The notes under the pieces are model-generated. The model was not told where the DNA came from, searched no databases, and saw only the letters and a program-made list of their open reading frames with translations. Below are positions 34,046 through 42,474 of a DNA stretch of 49,792 bases, in pieces (positions within the stretch are counted from its first letter, which is position 1; each line of letters opens with the position of its first letter). Origin of the DNA: an uncultured Anaerolineales bacterium (GTDB taxonomy: Bacteria > Chloroflexota > Anaerolineae > Anaerolineales > Villigracilaceae). The stretch is taken from assembly GCA_949319575.1 (NCBI GenBank), contig CASGHD010000116.1:1-49792 (forward strand), read 5' to 3'. The position numbers and the translations under genes are program-made.

Positions 34046-37000
34046 TCAACTAAACAATTTCTCCACATCGTCGTTGGTGAGCGACTTGAAGAAGCTGGCT
34101 TCGGTGGCGATGATGTTTTTTACCAATGCGCGTTTCTTCTCCTGCAATTGCAGGATCTTTTCCTCCACGGTATCACGGGCGATGATCTTATAGATGAAGA
34201 CAGGTTTGTCCTGCCCGATGCGATGAGTGCGGTCGGAGGCTTGCATCTCGACGGCAGGATTCCACCAGGGATCGAGATGGATGACATAATCGGCGGCGGT
34301 CAGGTTCAAACCCACGCCGCCCGCTTTGAGGCTGATGAGGAAGAAGGGATACGCCGGATCGTTCTGGAACTGGTCAACGCGCGCCTGTCGGTTGGAGGTT
34401 TGACCGTCGAGATAGATGTATTTGATCTTACGCGCATCGAGTTCTTTTTTGACGAGTTTGAGCGTTTCTACGAATTGCGAGAAGATGAGCGCTTTATGGT
34501 TTTCGGCTTGCAATGTCTCCAACGTTTCAAACAGAACCTCAAACTTGGGCGCTTCGCCTTTATACTTTTTATCCACGAGGGCGGGATGGATGGCGATCTG
34601 TCGCAGGCGCAGTAAACCTTCAAGAATTTTAAAGCGCGCATCCTGGATGCCGTCGCTTTCGATCAACCCGAGCAGTTCAGCGCGATATCTCTCCCGAGTT
34701 TGCGCGTATATTTTTTTCTGCGCGGGGATCATGTCGGTGTACACGACGCGTTCGGTGCGCGGCGGCAGTTCGGGGGCAACCTGTTCCTTGGTGCGGCGCA
34801 GGATGAACGGATAAACGAGTTTTCGCAGCAGGGAGGCAGTCTCTTCATCGCCGCCGCTTTCGATGGGATTGGCGAACTCGCGCTTGAAGTAATCCATGTT
34901 GCCGAGGAGACCGGGATTGAGAAACGCAAACTGCGACCAAAGTTCGAAGGTATTGTTCTGCACGGGCGTGCCTGTCATCACGATGCGATGATCGCCCTTC
35001 AACAGGCGCGCCGCCTTGGCGCTCTTTGCCAACGGATTTTTGATAGCTTGCGATTCGTCCAGAAGGATGTGATCGAAGTTGTATTTTCGCAGGAGTTCGA
35101 TGTCGCGCAGCATCGTGCCGTAGGTGGTTAGGATCACGTCAAAGTCGTTGAAGGTGGATATATCCTTATTACGAAAGTTCCCCATGTATTCCAGAAAGCG
35201 CAGGTTGGGCGTGAACTTTTCGGATTCGCGCTGCCAGTTGACGATGAGACTTTTTGGAACGACAAGCAAAGACGCCGCGCGGGACTCGCGTGGTCTCGAT
35301 GTATTTTCGGGAACCGCAGCCTGTTCCCGTTGTGATTGAAGATATACCAGCGCTTGGACAGTTTTCCCCAGTCCCATGTCGTCTGCGAGGATGCCGCCGA
35401 AGTTGTATTCGTGTAAAAAATGAAGCCAGTCGAATCCATGTTTTTGGTAGGGACGCAGTTCGCCGGTGAAACCTTTCGGCAGCGGATGCGGCTGGATCCG
35501 CTCGAAGCGACGAAGATGTTCGCGCCGCTGGATCAGGTCGGGGGGAGGTTGAAGCGCGGCGTCCTCCGCGAGCAGGGAATCTAACAAGGGCAGGTGAACG
35601 TCGCTGAGGCGGAATCCTTCGTCGGTCTCTTCCGCCAATCCCCAAAGATGTTTGTATTTCTCGAGCCACTCCGCAGGGATCTTTCCGATGGAGCCGTCGG
35701 TGAGTTTGATGTAGTTTTCACCGCGCTTGAGGGCTTTGCGCGCATCGCGCAGGGAAACCTGCTGGTCGCCGTATTCGATGAAGGTTTTGAGATCGAACCA
35801 ATCAATGCCCGAGGTGATGTAAACGCGCATGGTGGGAGCGGCGCGGTTGATACGCCCTGCCTTGAGATTCTCTTCGCCGTATATCTCGAAGCCCGCCTGC
35901 GCGAGGAGTGGAATCGATTGCATGAGGAAGTCGAAGGGATGGGCGCGGGCGCGCAGTTCGTAGGCGCCTTTGGGGAAGCGGTTGTCGGAGCGTTTGAGGC
36001 GATAGGCGGAATCGGTGAGCAGGTGGATGACATCCTGTTCGCGTTGATGGTTGCGATGAATGCGGATCAGATTCCAACTGTCTGGCACGGTTTCGACGGT
36101 GTAGGGTTCGTCGGTTTTGACGATGGACAGTTCATGTTCCCCGTAGCCAAAGCGCAGATCGGCGCGCAGAATCTTGTCTTTGTTGGTGTCATGCAGGTAG
36201 AGTCGCGGGGTGGGCTCAGCGTGAACGTCCTGCCATTGAACGATGTCGCTTTTTATGGGCAGAAGTTGCGCGATGCGGGCAAAGTATTGTTCGCGAAAGA
36301 TCTCGACCTGCGCTTTGGGAATCTCGATGGGGAAGGATGGCAGAATGGAGAGCGCATTGGCATTGCGGAGCTGGGCGATGCTCTCATCCATCATGATCCA
36401 GACGGGATTCAATGTGATCGTTTCGATATGTTTTTGGGTGTGGATGAATTGCCCGTTTCGCTCACATCCTGCTCGCAGATTGAGCGCGCGCTCATCCTGC
36501 CCCAAATCAATCTTTATTTCCACAGGGTCAGGCAGGATGTGAACGCGGCGTTCGATCTTGTCTGGGTAATGACTCCCGAGGAAAACGGGGATTTCAAGTT
36601 TGGAAAGCATGGAGAGGAATGCGGGCATGTTGCCGGCGCCGATTCCATAGCGCATGTTGTCGGAAAGGGCGTTCAAGAACGAGGCGGAATTAGGGTCAAT
36701 ATTCAGGCATCCCACCGGATTGACATGCTGGAACATGCGGTTGGCAACTTTGATCCATTTTTTGTCCGATTCCAGTAGTTCATTGATCTCTTGCGGCGAT
36801 TTTTTCCAATTGTTTGCAAGCGGTTGCCAGTCATCGGTTTTGACGATCAATGGTTCCAGGGAGTAATAGTAATTGGCGCGGGCGTTGCTTCCGTAACCGT
36901 AATATCCCATTTGCGAACGGGTCAACAACACGACCGCCGCATAATGCGTCAGGTTTGGCGATGTGGAACGACGCGGCGCGAGGGCGAGCGTTTCGCCGAG

Positions 37001-37417
37001 TCTTTTCTCCCAGTTTTGAATGGGCGCTGGGGGAGGAAGAACGGGACTCCTTGCAACGCGCCCTGTCTCATCATCATCATCTTCATCTTCTTCGTAGTCG
37101 CCAAACTCTTTCTCTTCGTCAAGGTAGTCTTTCAATTCCAGCGTGGCGGCGACCATATGCTTGCAGAAGTTGCCTTCGTCTGCGTAGGGACAGTCACATT
37201 CGAAGATCAATTCCCCCGTCTTTTTGCCGACTTCGATCTCGACGGTGTACTCGCCTGAATCGCCGTCCACAAGGATGATCGCTTTGCCGGCGTTAACCAG
37301 TTCAACATTCCAGGCGCGGCCATCTTTGTAGTAGGCGCGTCCGCGCTGGATGGAACCTGGGTCGGTGTACTGCGAAAAAGGAAAATTGGCGATGAGTTCA
37401 GGAGTGAGGGAAGACAT
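34046..37417 (-). CDS. SNF2-family helicase with N-terminal SWIM zinc finger
   Basis: A 1123-residue Swi2/Snf2 ATPase. Near residue 75 it has a SWIM finger (FECDCPYADEGNFCKHMVAATLEL), followed by a very acidic run (YEEDEDDDDE). A long middle region of beta-rich sequence leads to the ATPase core: ILADDMGLGKTVQALVYL, LLDESQAIKNP, VMTGTPVQNN, LRRTKEQVAPELPPR, then the C-terminal lobe LDGQTSNRQARVDQFQ, SLKAGGVGLNLTAADYVIHLDPWWNPA and DRTHRIGQ. It likely remodels DNA-protein complexes. The ATG at 37417 is preferred because TATACT lies 6 nt upstream (leaderless); the track start adds 39 residues of unlikely sequence. Confidence 0.93.
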   Translation of the reverse strand: MSSLTPELIANFPFSQYTDPGSIQRGRAYYKDGRAWNVELVNAGKAIILVDGDSGEYTVEIEVGKKTGELIFECDCPYADEGNFCKHMVAATLELKDYLDEEKEFGDYEEDEDDDDETGRVARSPVLPPPAPIQNWEKRLGETLALAPRRSTSPNLTHYAAVVLLTRSQMGYYGYGSNARANYYYSLEPLIVKTDDWQPLANNWKKSPQEINELLESDKKWIKVANRMFQHVNPVGCLNIDPNSASFLNALSDNMRYGIGAGNMPAFLSMLSKLEIPVFLGSHYPDKIERRVHILPDPVEIKIDLGQDERALNLRAGCERNGQFIHTQKHIETITLNPVWIMMDESIAQLRNANALSILPSFPIEIPKAQVEIFREQYFARIAQLLPIKSDIVQWQDVHAEPTPRLYLHDTNKDKILRADLRFGYGEHELSIVKTDEPYTVETVPDSWNLIRIHRNHQREQDVIHLLTDSAYRLKRSDNRFPKGAYELRARAHPFDFLMQSIPLLAQAGFEIYGEENLKAGRINRAAPTMRVYITSGIDWFDLKTFIEYGDQQVSLRDARKALKRGENYIKLTDGSIGKIPAEWLEKYKHLWGLAEETDEGFRLSDVHLPLLDSLLAEDAALQPPPDLIQRREHLRRFERIQPHPLPKGFTGELRPYQKHGFDWLHFLHEYNFGGILADDMGLGKTVQALVYLQSQREQAAVPENTSRPRESRAASLLVVPKSLIVNWQRESEKFTPNLRFLEYMGNFRNKDISTFNDFDVILTTYGTMLRDIELLRKYNFDHILLDESQAIKNPLAKSAKAARLLKGDHRIVMTGTPVQNNTFELWSQFAFLNPGLLGNMDYFKREFANPIESGGDEETASLLRKLVYPFILRRTKEQVAPELPPRTERVVYTDMIPAQKKIYAQTRERYRAELLGLIESDGIQDARFKILEGLLRLRQIAIHPALVDKKYKGEAPKFEVLFETLETLQAENHKALIFSQFVETLKLVKKELDARKIKYIYLDGQTSNRQARVDQFQNDPAYPFFLISLKAGGVGLNLTAADYVIHLDPWWNPAVEMQASDRTHRIGQDKPVFIYKIIARDTVEEKILQLQEKKRALVKNIIATEASFFKSLTNDDVEKLFS

Positions 37418-37423
37418 GCGCAA

Positions 37424-37429
37424 AGTATA
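37424..37429 (-). promoter_or_regulatory. -10 box (TATACT) for leaderless SNF2 gene
   Basis: On the minus strand TATACT is followed by six bases and the ATG at 37417. There is no space for a ribosome binding site. Confidence 0.55.
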
Positions 37430-37540
37430 CTCTTTCAGGTCTTTCTGAAAAAGAAGATCGCCATATCTGATTCTGACAGAGCAGGAATTGGTAATATACT
37501 GACCGCGGTTACGAATTGCGCTTTTGTTCAACACGGATTC

Positions 37541-37805
37541 GGCGGGCTGAAGCCCTGTGTCTCGACAAGCTCGACAATCACCTCAGTACATGAAAGTCGG
37601 ATAAATCCGACTCGTTGCGCCAGCCCGTAGGCGTCGCAGTGAGCCTGTCGAAATGGCTTCCATGCGCTGAGCCTTGGATTGAGATTGTCGAAATCAGGCG
37701 GCTTCAGCCCCGCGAAACAGGCAACAGAAAACCGCAATTTATGCCCGTGTTTGGTATAGGTTGAATACATGATGGGTTTTTGTAGTAGCGACTTCAATCG
37801 CTACT
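37541..37805. repeat. Gene-free interval with several palindromes
   Basis: The interval between the SNF2 and radC genes (about 37430-37907) has no gene. GGCGGGCTGAAGCCC (37541) is echoed inverted by GGCGGCTTCAGCCCCGC (to 37713). AGTCGGATAAATCCGACT (37595-37612) is a perfect palindrome, and GTAGCGACTTCAATCGCTAC lies at 37785-37804. These resemble the GCGGACTAAAGTCCGC element found inside leuS. Confidence 0.6.
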
Positions 37806-37907
37806 GTGCCGAGAAAAGACGACTAAAGCCATCACTACGATATTCTTATCAGTTATTCAGCGCCACTACCCGAAGATATACCTTCTTATCCATCAATCAA
37901 GGGCGCT

Positions 37908-38615
37908 TCATACAAACCCCAAACCCCTCTCCTTCAACGATACCCACTTGCTCTGACCGATCACGAGATGGTCGAGCACATCCACATCGAGTAGTTTGCC
38001 CGCTTGCACGATGGCGCGCGTCACGGCGACATCGTCGGGGCTGGGGGTCGGGTCGCCGCTGGGGTGGTTGTGGATGACGACGATGCACGATGCGTTTTTG
38101 CGAATCGCTTCTTTGAAGATTTCGCCGACTCTCACTTGCGATGAATTGACCGAGCCTTTGTACACCTCGACTGTTTCCAAAACCCGATTCCGCCTATCGA
38201 GCAACATCACGCGCAGATGCTCCTGCTCCAATGCGGACATTTCGTACAACACCAGCGCGGCGGCATCGGCAGGGGAGTTGATGGCGATTCTTTCTTCGGG
38301 AGATTCAAGAGTGAGCCTCCGACCTAGCTCGATCGCCGCCTTGATCTGCGCCGCTTTCGCGTCGCCGAGTCCGTGTTGCTTTTTCAACTCGGCGAACGGC
38401 GCGCGGTGGAGTCCTGTCAGCCCGCCGAATTTGTTGAGCAAGCGTTGACCGACCTCTACCGCGTTCTCTCCCACCACGCCCACGCGCAGGAGGATGGCGA
38501 TCAGTTCGGCATTGGTGAGGGCTTGCGCTCCCAGCGTGGATAATCTCTCTCGTGGGCGATCAGCCTCACTTAGGTCCATGATGCGGTAGATGGGTTTGGA
38601 GTTTGTCTCAGCCAT
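37908..38615 (-). CDS. radC: RadC/JAB-domain protein
   Basis: A 235-residue protein with a helix-hairpin-helix-like N-terminal part (LTNAELIAILLRVGVVGENAVEVGQRLL and HGLGDAKAAQIKAAIELGRR) and the JAB/MPN metal-binding C-terminal domain with VIHNHPSGDPTPSPDDVAVT and DHLVIG. The histidine/serine/aspartate motif of the domain is intact. Despite the historic name, a role in DNA repair is not firmly established for this family. AAGGGA precedes the ATG. It is separated from the tRNA genes by a palindromic repeat. Confidence 0.95.
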   Translation of the reverse strand: MAETNSKPIYRIMDLSEADRPRERLSTLGAQALTNAELIAILLRVGVVGENAVEVGQRLLNKFGGLTGLHRAPFAELKKQHGLGDAKAAQIKAAIELGRRLTLESPEERIAINSPADAAALVLYEMSALEQEHLRVMLLDRRNRVLETVEVYKGSVNSSQVRVGEIFKEAIRKNASCIVVIHNHPSGDPTPSPDDVAVTRAIVQAGKLLDVDVLDHLVIGQSKWVSLKERGLGFV

Positions 38616-38654
38616 GGAGATATCCCTTCGTTTGGTAAATCAGCGGTCCGCTAA

Positions 38655-38714
38655 GCCACAGAGTTCACAGAGACCTTTGAGAAAAAATCTCAGAATCTCG
38701 GTGTTCTCTGTGAC
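38655..38714. repeat. CCACAGAG-type palindromic element upstream of radC
   Basis: GCCACAGAGTTCACAGAGACCTTTGAGA folds onto TCTCAGAATCTCGGTGTTCTCTGTGAC. It is the third copy of this family in the window. Confidence 0.75.
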
Positions 38715-38766
38715 GAATGAATCTTCGTTGGTTAAACCATTCCCCTATTTTACAGCGAAACCTTGC

Positions 38767-38795
38767 TTGACATGACCCAACCCGTACAGTAGAAT
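38767..38795 (+). promoter_or_regulatory. Promoter of the tRNA-Ala genes
   Basis: TTGACA, a 17-nt spacer and TAGAAT; the -10 box ends 17 nt before the first tRNA. Confidence 0.8.
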
Positions 38796-38812
38796 ACCGA
38801 ACGCATAAACTT

Positions 38813-38885
38813 GGGCCTGTAGCGCAGTTGGGAGCGCGCCTCAATCGCACTGAGGAGGTCAGGGGTTCGAATCCCCTCAGGTCCA
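38813..38885 (+). tRNA. tRNA-Ala (anticodon CGC)
   Basis: A 73-nt cloverleaf: acceptor GGGCCTG/CAGGTCC with the G3-U70 pair that marks alanine tRNAs, D-stem GCGC, anticodon arm CCTCA-ATCGCAC-TGAGG (anticodon CGC), and T-arm AGGGG-TTCGAAT-CCCCT. The 3' CCA is not encoded. Confidence 0.95.
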
Positions 38886-38897
38886 CTTTTCAGCGAC

Positions 38898-38950
38898 AAG
38901 TAATCAGTGAACAGTTATCAGTCTCTGATTACACTGATTACTGATTACTT
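38898..38950. repeat. AGTAATCAGTGAACAGT palindromic element between tRNA genes
   Basis: AAGTAATCAGT at the left is inverted as ACTGATTACTT at the right. Its CAGTGAACAGTTATCAGT core also occurs inside mfd. Confidence 0.7.
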
Positions 38951-38971
38951 TAAAAACTGATAACAGAAATT

Positions 38972-39044
38972 GGGCCCATAGCGCAGTTGGGAGCGCGTCT
39001 CAATGGCATTGAGAAGGTCGAGGGTTCGAATCCCTCTGGGTCCA
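38972..39044 (+). tRNA. tRNA-Ala (anticodon GGC)
   Basis: A 73-nt cloverleaf: acceptor GGGCCCA/TGGGTCC with G3-U70, anticodon arm TCTCA-ATGGCAT-TGAGA (anticodon GGC), T-arm GAGGG-TTCGAAT-CCCTC. CCA is not encoded. D-arm and T-loop are the same as in the first tRNA, so the two are likely duplicates with different anticodons. Confidence 0.95.
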
Positions 39045-39056
39045 CAAATTAATATT

Positions 39057-39089
39057 AGACCTCACAGATTATCAAAACCTGTGAGGTCT
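39057..39089. repeat. Inverted repeat AGACCTCACAG ... CTGTGAGGTCT
   Basis: Eleven-bp arms around an A/T-rich loop, 12 bp after the tRNA and before the T-box leader. It may serve as the tRNA terminator or may be another dispersed palindrome. Confidence 0.65.
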
Positions 39090-39107
39090 GAAACAAAGGT
39101 TTTGACA

Positions 39108-39410
39108 GGAGTAGTAGGTCATCCCGTCAGCGAGTTGGGAATGCGAGGTGGAAGCCCAGCAACAGTGTTTACGGGAACACAGTAGACCGAACTCGCTTGT
39201 CGCCTCGCAAAGAGGGACTTCGCTGGTGAATCGAGTAGTCAGCGACGGGTTAGCCCGTTATAGCAATCAAAGAGCGTTTGAACGTTGGAAGGTTTGAATG
39301 TTGAAGGTGAAAGCCTGCAACTTATAACCTTCAAACCTTCAACCGAATTCGGGTGGTACCGCGGAGTGAACTCTTCGTCCCTGATGTGGATGAGGAGTTT
39401 TTTGTTTTGT
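39108..39410 (+). promoter_or_regulatory. T-box leader (leucine) controlling leuS
   Basis: Stem I has AGTAGGTC, AGCGAGTTGGG and the GGTGGAAGCCCA segment, and the specifier region reads GAA-CTC-GCT, so the codon read by tRNA is CTC (Leu), matching the downstream leucyl-tRNA synthetase. The T-box sequence GGGTGGTACCGCG lies at 39351-39363. A terminator stem CTCTTCGTCC/GGATGAGGAG with a T-tract follows (39371-39410). Uncharged tRNA-Leu should favour the antiterminator. A palindromic repeat has entered the linker between stem I/III and the antiterminator. Confidence 0.92.
39274..39344 (+). repeat. AACCTTCAACC-type palindromic element inside the T-box leader
   Basis: GTTGGAAGGTTTGAATGTTGAAGG pairs with CCTTCAAACCTTCAAC, and the loop carries AAAGCCT. 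It matches the in-frame element of mfd at 31448-31530. Confidence 0.8.
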
Positions 39411-39619
39411 ATTGGACGATGGACAATGGACGATAGACCATAGACAATGCCTTATCGCCCATCGTCAGCAGCCAATGGTCAAAAAGGAGGTAGGTATGAA
39501 CATTCGGATCAACTTTATTTTCTGGATGCAAGGTCCTCTTCTTCCGAATCTCCTCTCGCCTCAAGGGTCGAAAACCTGAAACCTGAAACCTGGAACTTGA
39601 AACTCATAAAGAGGTAAAA

Positions 39620-42367
39620 ATGGCTGCTACGAAAAAGAAAGTAACAACAAAAAAGAAAACCGCGCCGAAGGCTAAAAAGTCTATGCCTGCAAAAAGCAAG
39701 CGGACTAAAGTCCGCAATCCTGAATTTGGCGCGGTGAAAAAGAAAGCGACGAAGCCTGTATCGAAGGTGAAGAAGTCTGCGCCTGCGAAAAGAAAGCGGA
39801 CTGAAGCCCGCGCTCCTGAATCGAGAGACAAATCTTTCAACCCGCAGATCTTTGAGCCGAAGTGGCAGGCGAAGTGGGAAGCGGATAATTTGTATCGCGC
39901 GGTGATTGATGAGAGCAGACCAAAGCATTACGCGCTGACGATGTTGCCGTACCCGAGCGGCGACTTGCACATCGGTCATTGGTATGCGATGACGCCGTCG
40001 GATGCGCGGGCGCGGTTCAAGCGGATGCAGGGCTATAACGTGATGTTCCCGATGGGATTCGACGCGTTCGGTCTGCCTGCGGAGGGCGCGGCGATCAAGA
40101 ACAACATCCACCCGAAAAAGTGGACGTATGCCAACATCGAGCGGATGCGCGCGCAGATGCGTTCGATGGGCGCGATGTTCGATTGGGAACGGGAGGCGGT
40201 TTCGTCTGACCCTGAATACTATAGATGGACGGAGTGGTTCTTCATCCAGCTGTACAAACACGGCTTGGCATATCGCAAGAAGCAAGCCGTGGATTGGTGT
40301 CCCAAGGACAACACGACTCTGGCGCGTGAACAAGTGAAGGGCGAGGATCGAGTCTGTGACCGTTGCGGAACGCCTGTGATCAAAAAAGAGTTGGAGCAGT
40401 GGTTTTTTAAGGCAACGAAATACGCGGATGAGTTGCTGAGCTTCGAAAGCATTGACTGGCCCGAACACATCAAGACTTCGCAGACGAATTGGATTGGGCG
40501 AAGTGAAGGAGCGTCGGTCACTTTCAAAACTGAAGCAGGCGACCCGATTGAGATTTTTACAACCCGTCCCGATACGTTGTGGGGCGCGACGTTCATGGTC
40601 TTCTCGCCTGAGCATCCGCTGGTGGATAAAGTTACCACGCCCGAACATGCGAAAGCCGTCAGCGAGTATAAGGCTCAGGCGGCGAAACAGACCGACATCC
40701 AGCGCGAGGCGAAAGATAAAGAGAAGACGGGAGTCTTCACAGGCGGCTATGCCATCAATCCAGTGAATGAGGAGCGCATCCCCATCTGGGTCGCGGATTA
40801 TGTGTTGATGTCATACGGCACGGGCGCGATCATGGCTGTGCCCGCGCATGATGAACGTGACTTTGAATTTGCGCGCAAGTTTGGATTGAAGGTCCTGCCC
40901 GTCATCCAACCGACCCCCCTCCATCTCCCCCCAAATTCTCCGAATTTGGGGGGAGAGAAAGAGGGGGGTGGCGACACAATGGAAACGGCGTATGAACACG
41001 AAGGCGTGATGATTAACTCAGGTCCGTTCAACGGCACGCGCGCGACGAACGATAAAGGGATGAAGAATCCCGCGATCAAAGCGGTGATCGAATGGCTGGA
41101 GCAAAAGGGAATCGGCAAGCGCGATGTGAATTATCGCTATCGCGATTGGTTGATCTCGCGCCAGCGTTTTTGGGGCGCGCCCATTCCGATGGTGTATTGC
41201 GAAACGCATGGATGGAATCCTGTGCCTGACGATCAACTGCCTGTGTTGTTGCCCGACGACATTGACGAGTGGAAGCCGACGGGCGAATCGCCGTTGAAGT
41301 TTCATCCGACGTGGAAAGATACCACTTGCCCTGTGTGCGGTGAATACGCCGCGCGCGAAACGGATACGATGGATACGTTCATGTGTTCGTCGTGGTATCA
41401 CTTGCGTTATCTGAGTCCGAAAAATGATAACGCGCCGTTCGATGATTCCGAATACAACTATTGGATGCCCGTTGATACGTATACAGGCGGAAGCGAACAC
41501 GCCAACATGCACTTGCTATACTTCCGCTTTTTCCACAAGGCGTTGCGCGACATGGGTATCACCGAAGGTGGCGAGCCTGTAATGCAATTGCGTAATCAAG
41601 GCATGGTGCTGGCGGAAGATAACAGCAAGATGTCGAAGAGCAAAGGCAATGTCGTCGCGCCCGATGTGTTGGTGAAAAAATATGGCGCCGATACCGTCCG
41701 CGCATATTTGATGTTCTTCGCGCGCTGGCAACAAGGCGCGGCATGGGATTCGCACGGCATCGAAGGAACTGCAAGATGGATGCGGAGGGTGTGGACTCTG
41801 TTTACGGATGAGGGTAGGGGCGAGCCGTCAAGCGGGATGAACGCCTCAACCTCAACCATGGCGGCTCGCCCCTACGATGGGCGTCATCTGCGCCGACGCG
41901 TCCACCAAACGTTGAAGCGCGTCACTCACGACTTCGAGAACTTCGAATTCAACACGATCATCTCATCGTTGATGGAGTTGTTGAATGAAATGTACAAGGC
42001 GCGCGAGGCGGGCGCGGTCGGTTCACCCGAATGGGATGAAGCGACTGAAATCTACGTGAAGATGATGGCTCCCGTCGCGCCGCATGTCGCCGAAGAATTG
42101 TGGACGAATCACTTGGGCAAGCCGTATTCCATCCACCAGCAGATGTGGCCCCAAGTGGACGAAGCCGCCGCGCGCGAAGACTCGATTGAAATCCCCGTGC
42201 AGGTCAACGGCAAAGTGCGAGACAGAATCACCGTCGCGGTAGACGCGAGCGAGGATGAAATCCGCACAGCCGCGCTTGCAAGTGAGATCGTCCAGAAATA
42301 TTTGGAGGGCAAAGAGCCGCGCAAGGTCATCGTGGCTCATGGGAAGTTGGTGAGCGTGGTGGTGTAA
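39620..42367 (+). CDS. leuS: Leucyl-tRNA synthetase with lysine-rich N-terminal extension
   Basis: A 915-residue class I synthetase. The enzyme proper begins near residue 73 (NPQIFEPKWQAKWE) and has the HIGH motif (GDLHIGHWYAM), zinc-like CPVCGEYAARETDTMDTFMCSSWY, the KMSKS loop (KMSKSKGNVV), and the C-terminal anticodon-binding helices. The first ~70 residues are a Lys/Ala-rich tail with a duplicated 41-nt unit. Further inserts lie at residues ~432-450, between VIQP and AYEHEGVMINSG of the editing region, and ~732-752, before the anticodon-binding domain; both are encoded by perfect DNA palindromes. Active-site motifs are intact, so it should work. AGAGG precedes the ATG. Control is by the T-box leader upstream. 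Confidence 0.97.
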   Translation: MAATKKKVTTKKKTAPKAKKSMPAKSKRTKVRNPEFGAVKKKATKPVSKVKKSAPAKRKRTEARAPESRDKSFNPQIFEPKWQAKWEADNLYRAVIDESRPKHYALTMLPYPSGDLHIGHWYAMTPSDARARFKRMQGYNVMFPMGFDAFGLPAEGAAIKNNIHPKKWTYANIERMRAQMRSMGAMFDWEREAVSSDPEYYRWTEWFFIQLYKHGLAYRKKQAVDWCPKDNTTLAREQVKGEDRVCDRCGTPVIKKELEQWFFKATKYADELLSFESIDWPEHIKTSQTNWIGRSEGASVTFKTEAGDPIEIFTTRPDTLWGATFMVFSPEHPLVDKVTTPEHAKAVSEYKAQAAKQTDIQREAKDKEKTGVFTGGYAINPVNEERIPIWVADYVLMSYGTGAIMAVPAHDERDFEFARKFGLKVLPVIQPTPLHLPPNSPNLGGEKEGGGDTMETAYEHEGVMINSGPFNGTRATNDKGMKNPAIKAVIEWLEQKGIGKRDVNYRYRDWLISRQRFWGAPIPMVYCETHGWNPVPDDQLPVLLPDDIDEWKPTGESPLKFHPTWKDTTCPVCGEYAARETDTMDTFMCSSWYHLRYLSPKNDNAPFDDSEYNYWMPVDTYTGGSEHANMHLLYFRFFHKALRDMGITEGGEPVMQLRNQGMVLAEDNSKMSKSKGNVVAPDVLVKKYGADTVRAYLMFFARWQQGAAWDSHGIEGTARWMRRVWTLFTDEGRGEPSSGMNASTSTMAARPYDGRHLRRRVHQTLKRVTHDFENFEFNTIISSLMELLNEMYKAREAGAVGSPEWDEATEIYVKMMAPVAPHVAEELWTNHLGKPYSIHQQMWPQVDEAAAREDSIEIPVQVNGKVRDRITVAVDASEDEIRTAALASEIVQKYLEGKEPRKVIVAHGKLVSVVV
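39685..39821 (+). repeat. Duplicated 41-nt unit with GCGGACTAAAGTCCGC palindrome in the leuS 5' end
   Basis: The unit GCCTGCAAAAAGCAAGCGGACTAAAGTCCGCAATCCTGAAT (39685-39725) recurs at 39781-39821 with GCGGACTGAAGCCCGC in place of the perfect palindrome. Both are in frame. Confidence 0.8.
40914..40968 (+). repeat. In-frame palindromic insert in leuS (CTCCCCCCAAATTC)
   Basis: Outer arms CCCCCCTC/GAGGGGGG and inner arms CTCCCCCCAAATTC/GAATTTGGGGGGAG make an almost complete palindrome. It encodes Pro-rich then Gly/Glu-rich residues in the editing region. Confidence 0.8.
41814..41875 (+). repeat. In-frame palindromic insert in leuS (GTAGGGGCGAGCCG)
   Basis: GTAGGGGCGAGCCG at the left is exactly inverted as CGGCTCGCCCCTAC at the right, with a Ser/Thr-coding loop. 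Confidence 0.82.
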
Positions 42368-42398
42368 AGCTGGAGAATAGAGATTGGAGATTAGATGA

Positions 42399-42437
42399 AT
42401 AGTCCCTGAGGGTTTCAAGACTCTCAGGGATTATTTT
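42399..42437. terminator. Intrinsic terminator after leuS
   Basis: AATAGTCCCTGAG pairs with CTCAGGGATTATT around a loop of about 12 nt and is followed by TT. It also lies at the end of the convergent CPBP gene. Confidence 0.75.
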
Positions 42438-42474
42438 ATGGAAAGAAGGATATGCGTTTTCGTTGTCTGGGTGA

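Noticed and set aside
34013-34615. 200-residue plus-strand ORF opposite the SNF2 gene
   Set aside because: Shadow of the helicase C-terminal domain on the other strand; also 35594-36778 for the same reason.
38655-38714. CRISPR-like repeat in the CCACAGAG elements
   Set aside because: They are single dispersed palindromes without spacers or regular spacing.
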